Source: Pyrinomonadaceae bacterium | GTDB lineage: Bacteria; Acidobacteriota; Blastocatellia; Pyrinomonadales; Pyrinomonadaceae | Direction of reading: 5' to 3' | DNA: 5,926 nucleotides | Assembly (NCBI GenBank): GCA_013695245.1 | Contig: JACDAW010000182.1 | Coordinates: forward strand, 1 to 5,926 | Part shown: positions 4,436-5,926 of the stretch, in pieces | Position numbering within the stretch: position 1 is the stretch's first letter | How the letters are laid out: every line of letters begins with the position of its first letter | The notes under the pieces: generated by a model | What the model saw: the letters and a program-made list of their open reading frames with translations, nothing else | The model's database searches: none | What the model was told of the DNA's origin: nothing | Translations under genes and position numbers: made by a program

Positions 4436-5926
4436 GTGAAAAATTCGATGCTGACAACGCAAACGTGGGTGCTGCTCATCGCGGCGGCGCTCCTTGCTGC
4501 GTGCGGCGCGCTTAACGTCAATCACCGCTTGAGGCATCTGCCTCCGCCTACCGACGGCGTTGATTGGGCGATGACGAAAGACGGCGTCGTTGCGAAAGCA
4601 GTTGATCAAGCTCACGCCGGAGCGCGCGCCGGAATTTTGCCGGGCGACCACCTCGTTGCAATCAGTTTAGAAGGCGAACATTACGAGCAGCTTGAGGCAG
4701 CGGAAGACGTTCAAATTTATTTAGAAAAGGCCCGCATTGACGGAGATGTTCATTACCTCGTTGAGCGCCCGTCGTTTCCCATCGAGACAAGGTTTTACTA
4801 CGCCGACCTTTACCGCCTCAATCCGTTTAGCGACTGGGCGGCGCGCGACGTCTATCTTCATTTCATTGGACTCATCTATCTTTTCGTCGGCCTCTTTGTT
4901 CTCCTCAAACAAGGCGGACGCGCGCCGTTTGTCGCGCATTTTGCAACGCTCTGTCTTGTCGCTTTCACGTTTCATTTCTATAAATCAACAGGCGCAGCCG
5001 AAGACATTGATTTAGCCGTCGCCTTTCTCGATAACGCTGCATTCATCTTTTTCGCGCCGCTCTTTCTTCATTTCTGCATGATCTATCCCGTGCGCCGTCA
5101 TCTGTTTGACGAACGACGCTGGCGCGCTATCGTCATCTACCTGCCCGCCGTTCTAATGCTTGTGCTGCTGGTGCCATTCTTCTTCGCGCAGATTCCGCCG
5201 CAGTATGCACCGAAACGGCTCGGCGATTTTCTGTTGCAAGCGGAGTTTGCGCATTTCGCGCTGGCACTCGGCGTCGGCGCCGCGTTGCTCGCGCGCCGCT
5301 TCGTGCAAAGCAAAACGGCCATCGTGCGCCAGCAACTCAAATGGGTTGTGTGGGGATCGGGGCTGGCGATTGTTCCCTTCACGCTGCTTTATGTTACCAC
5401 TCACATCTTCGGCAATGCCGCGAACGGAATCTTCAATTCGGCGAGCGAAAGCTGGCTGACGGACGCGGCCGTTTTACCGCTCATCCTGATCCCGCTTACC
5501 TTCGGCAATTCCGTTGTGCGTTATCGTTTAATGGATGTTGACGTTGTGGTGCGCCGCGCCGCCGTCTATGCTTTAACGACGCTGGCAATCGCTTTGATGA
5601 TCGGCGCGGTGGTTGTGAGCGTCGGGTTTTACATGCTCGATCTGCGAATTGGCGACGGCGCATGGGCGAGTTTTGTGTCACTGCCGGTTATCCTTGCGGT
5701 CGCGGCGATGACGGCGATTGTGATGACGGCCGCGCCGCTTAAAAACTTTCTGCAAGAGCGCACGAACCGATTGTTCTACGGCGAGCGTTACGATTTGCGC
5801 AACGGGCTGCTCGACTTCGGGCGCACGCTTTCAGCTACGACCGCGCTCGACCCGCTGCTTGACGCGCTCGTTAGTCGTTTGCAGCAAGTCTTAAGCGTCG
5901 AGCGCGTAGCGATCTTTATCGAAGAC
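4436..5926 (+). CDS. PDZ-domain multipass membrane sensor with GAF domain, probable histidine kinase (partial, C-terminus outside window)
   Basis: The frame is open for 497 codons to the window edge. A hydrophobic N-terminal segment (10-27) is followed by a PDZ domain at about 38-112, with the characteristic HAGARAGILPGDHLVAI at 60-76, placed on the outer face of the inner membrane. About nine further hydrophobic segments follow: near 139-157, 165-182, 197-217, 231-251, 269-288, 303-322, 345-360, 376-398 and 412-433. The LHFCMIYPVRR at 211-221 and VRYRLMDVDVVVRRA at 361-375 are typical of the membrane part of PDZ-type sensor kinases resembling ComP. The linker FYGERYDLRNGLLDFGRTLS (447-466) leads into a GAF domain starting near 470. 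The catalytic output domain is not visible; a histidine kinase is most likely by family, but a PP2C-type phosphatase or other output is possible. Residues 20-24, LAACG, could be a lipobox. Its gene is separated from the barrel gene by a terminator, so it is probably transcribed on its own. Confidence 0.85.
   Translation, partial: MKNSMLTTQTWVLLIAAALLAACGALNVNHRLRHLPPPTDGVDWAMTKDGVVAKAVDQAHAGARAGILPGDHLVAISLEGEHYEQLEAAEDVQIYLEKARIDGDVHYLVERPSFPIETRFYYADLYRLNPFSDWAARDVYLHFIGLIYLFVGLFVLLKQGGRAPFVAHFATLCLVAFTFHFYKSTGAAEDIDLAVAFLDNAAFIFFAPLFLHFCMIYPVRRHLFDERRWRAIVIYLPAVLMLVLLVPFFFAQIPPQYAPKRLGDFLLQAEFAHFALALGVGAALLARRFVQSKTAIVRQQLKWVVWGSGLAIVPFTLLYVTTHIFGNAANGIFNSASESWLTDAAVLPLILIPLTFGNSVVRYRLMDVDVVVRRAAVYALTTLAIALMIGAVVVSVGFYMLDLRIGDGAWASFVSLPVILAVAAMTAIVMTAAPLKNFLQERTNRLFYGERYDLRNGLLDFGRTLSATTALDPLLDALVSRLQQVLSVERVAIFIED

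Noticed and set aside
4370..4651. 93-codon minus-strand frame overlapping the start of the sensor gene
   Set aside because: It covers the sensor gene's ribosome site, first helix and PDZ start; the plus-strand reading has a coherent domain order and the minus one has none.

Overview
The window looks like chromosomal DNA from a Gram-negative bacterium with GC-rich genes. Acidobacteriota, perhaps class Blastocatellia, is the best guess. That placement is an inference from two things: an outer-membrane barrel protein with an N-terminal carboxypeptidase-regulatory-like domain, and a PDZ / multi-membrane-pass / GAF signalling protein, both architectures common in that phylum. There is no rRNA, tRNA, CRISPR array, transposase or phage gene here.

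Left part (1-1936, minus strand): a tight, probably single-transcript cluster. In transcription order it holds an M16-family zinc peptidase (1936-656), a 77-residue two-helix membrane protein (648-415) and the first 136 residues of a YycJ/WalJ-like metallo-beta-lactamase-fold hydrolase (408 to the window edge). The gaps are 7 and 6 bases. The small membrane gene is clearly more AT-rich than the M16 gene beside it.

Middle (1937-2298): a divergent control region of about 360 bases. It carries a plausible sigma-70-type promoter firing left into the M16 cluster and another firing right towards the barrel gene. The rightward transcript would have a leader of roughly 165 bases containing a bulged hairpin and several short, mutually competing complementary segments. 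A very short open frame with a strong Shine-Dalgarno sequence also lies here.

Right part (2299-5926, plus strand): a 602-residue secreted barrel protein (signal peptide, CarboxypepD_reg-like domain, charged linker, TonB-receptor-like beta-barrel without a visible plug) ends in a GC-rich hairpin terminator. A 328-base gap follows, then a large membrane sensor protein cut by the window edge. It starts at GTG behind a good ribosome binding site and shows an N-terminal membrane or lipoprotein-like segment, a PDZ domain, about nine further hydrophobic segments and the beginning of a GAF domain. Its output domain lies outside the window; a histidine kinase is most likely.

Nothing amounts to a clearly new system. 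The best leads are the plug-less barrel with its structured leader, the PDZ-sensor protein, and the unrecognised small membrane protein embedded in the peptidase/hydrolase cluster.
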